This document shows positions 43,732 to 43,965 of a stretch of 43,965 bases of DNA, piece by piece. The notes under the pieces are model-generated. The model was not told where the DNA came from. It did no database searches and saw only the letters and a program-made list of their open reading frames with translations. The stretch spans positions 42,501 to 86,465 of the forward strand of contig JAQGDQ010000868.1 in NCBI GenBank assembly GCA_030141605.1, given 5' to 3'. This stretch comes from Tubiluchus corallicola. Its lineage: Eukaryota; Priapulida; Priapulimorpha; Priapulimorphida; Tubiluchidae. The translations under genes and the position numbers were made by a program. Numbering within the stretch: the stretch's first letter is position 1; each line of letters opens with the position of its first letter.

Positions 43732-43965
43732 CCACTTAGGGCCTTTACTTAAAAGGCGAATTGCGAATGCGCCTTTGCGTATGTGCTGAAGTCGTAAAAA
43801 ATCATAGGAAACACAGTTGAATTAGAAGAAAACGGCACGGTTTTTCTAATCAAAAATACGTATTCGTTGTAAATTTTCTTGTTTTTGCTGTTTTTAGGGA
43901 AGCCTATGGCGTTCCGCGTTGTTGTTTGGAGTCAAAAGTCGACTTCACAGCAGATTATTCACGTT

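Overview
This is an AT-rich, animal-type (metazoan) nuclear genome segment. It has almost no conventional coding density and is dominated by microsatellites, minisatellites, 3'-terminal LINE fragments, inverted-repeat elements and one large composite repeat. Two things suggest a lophotrochozoan, probably a mollusc: interstitial TTAGGG telomere-type repeats, and a 5S rRNA-like sequence whose arm around ACGTTGAAAACACCGG resembles molluscan 5S as I remember it. No alignment was possible, so the taxonomic call is an inference.

Layout. 1-6.8 kb holds LINE 3' ends (one with a readable C-terminal CCHC protein, minus strand), an RTE-like LINE C-terminus broken by frameshifts, tetranucleotide and pentanucleotide arrays and a 186-bp tandem duplication. 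6.8-15.3 kb is mostly featureless, apart from a 1.25-kb foldback element (8552-9802), a CA/CACG array and a possible tRNA-derived SINE head. 15.6-16.1 kb carries the only convincing host gene piece: a GC-richer promoter-like stretch with two inverted CCAAT boxes, then a first coding exon encoding a signal peptide and the start of a MAM domain, ending in a consensus splice donor. Its intron holds a 28-bp minisatellite and degenerate telomeric repeats. 19.1-25.9 kb holds a trinucleotide-bounded composite repeat. Two nearly identical 1.47-kb direct repeats (20099-21575 and 24270-25738) flank a 1.5-kb satellite of 45-bp monomers arranged in a four-monomer, 180-bp higher-order unit. 26.6-27.5 kb has two long GA arrays around another LINE 3' end. 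28-35.7 kb is mostly unassigned, with a TATG array. 35.7-38.8 kb holds a LINE C-terminus and a second inverted-repeat element (37560-38803) with a CAT array inside. 39.9-41.1 kb may contain two minus-strand exons. 41.5-43.97 kb has LINE remnants and a 5S rRNA-headed SINE (42771-43266) with a perfect 12-bp target-site duplication.

How it fits together. Apart from the MAM-domain gene start, the interpretable content is mobile-element debris and tandem repeats. Several LINE 3' ends share a short hairpin followed by a microsatellite tail, which may explain how some of the many microsatellites were seeded. The most unusual object is the composite repeat at 20.1-25.7 kb: it looks LTR-like in architecture, but its interior is satellite and its only notable ORF lies inside the terminal repeats.
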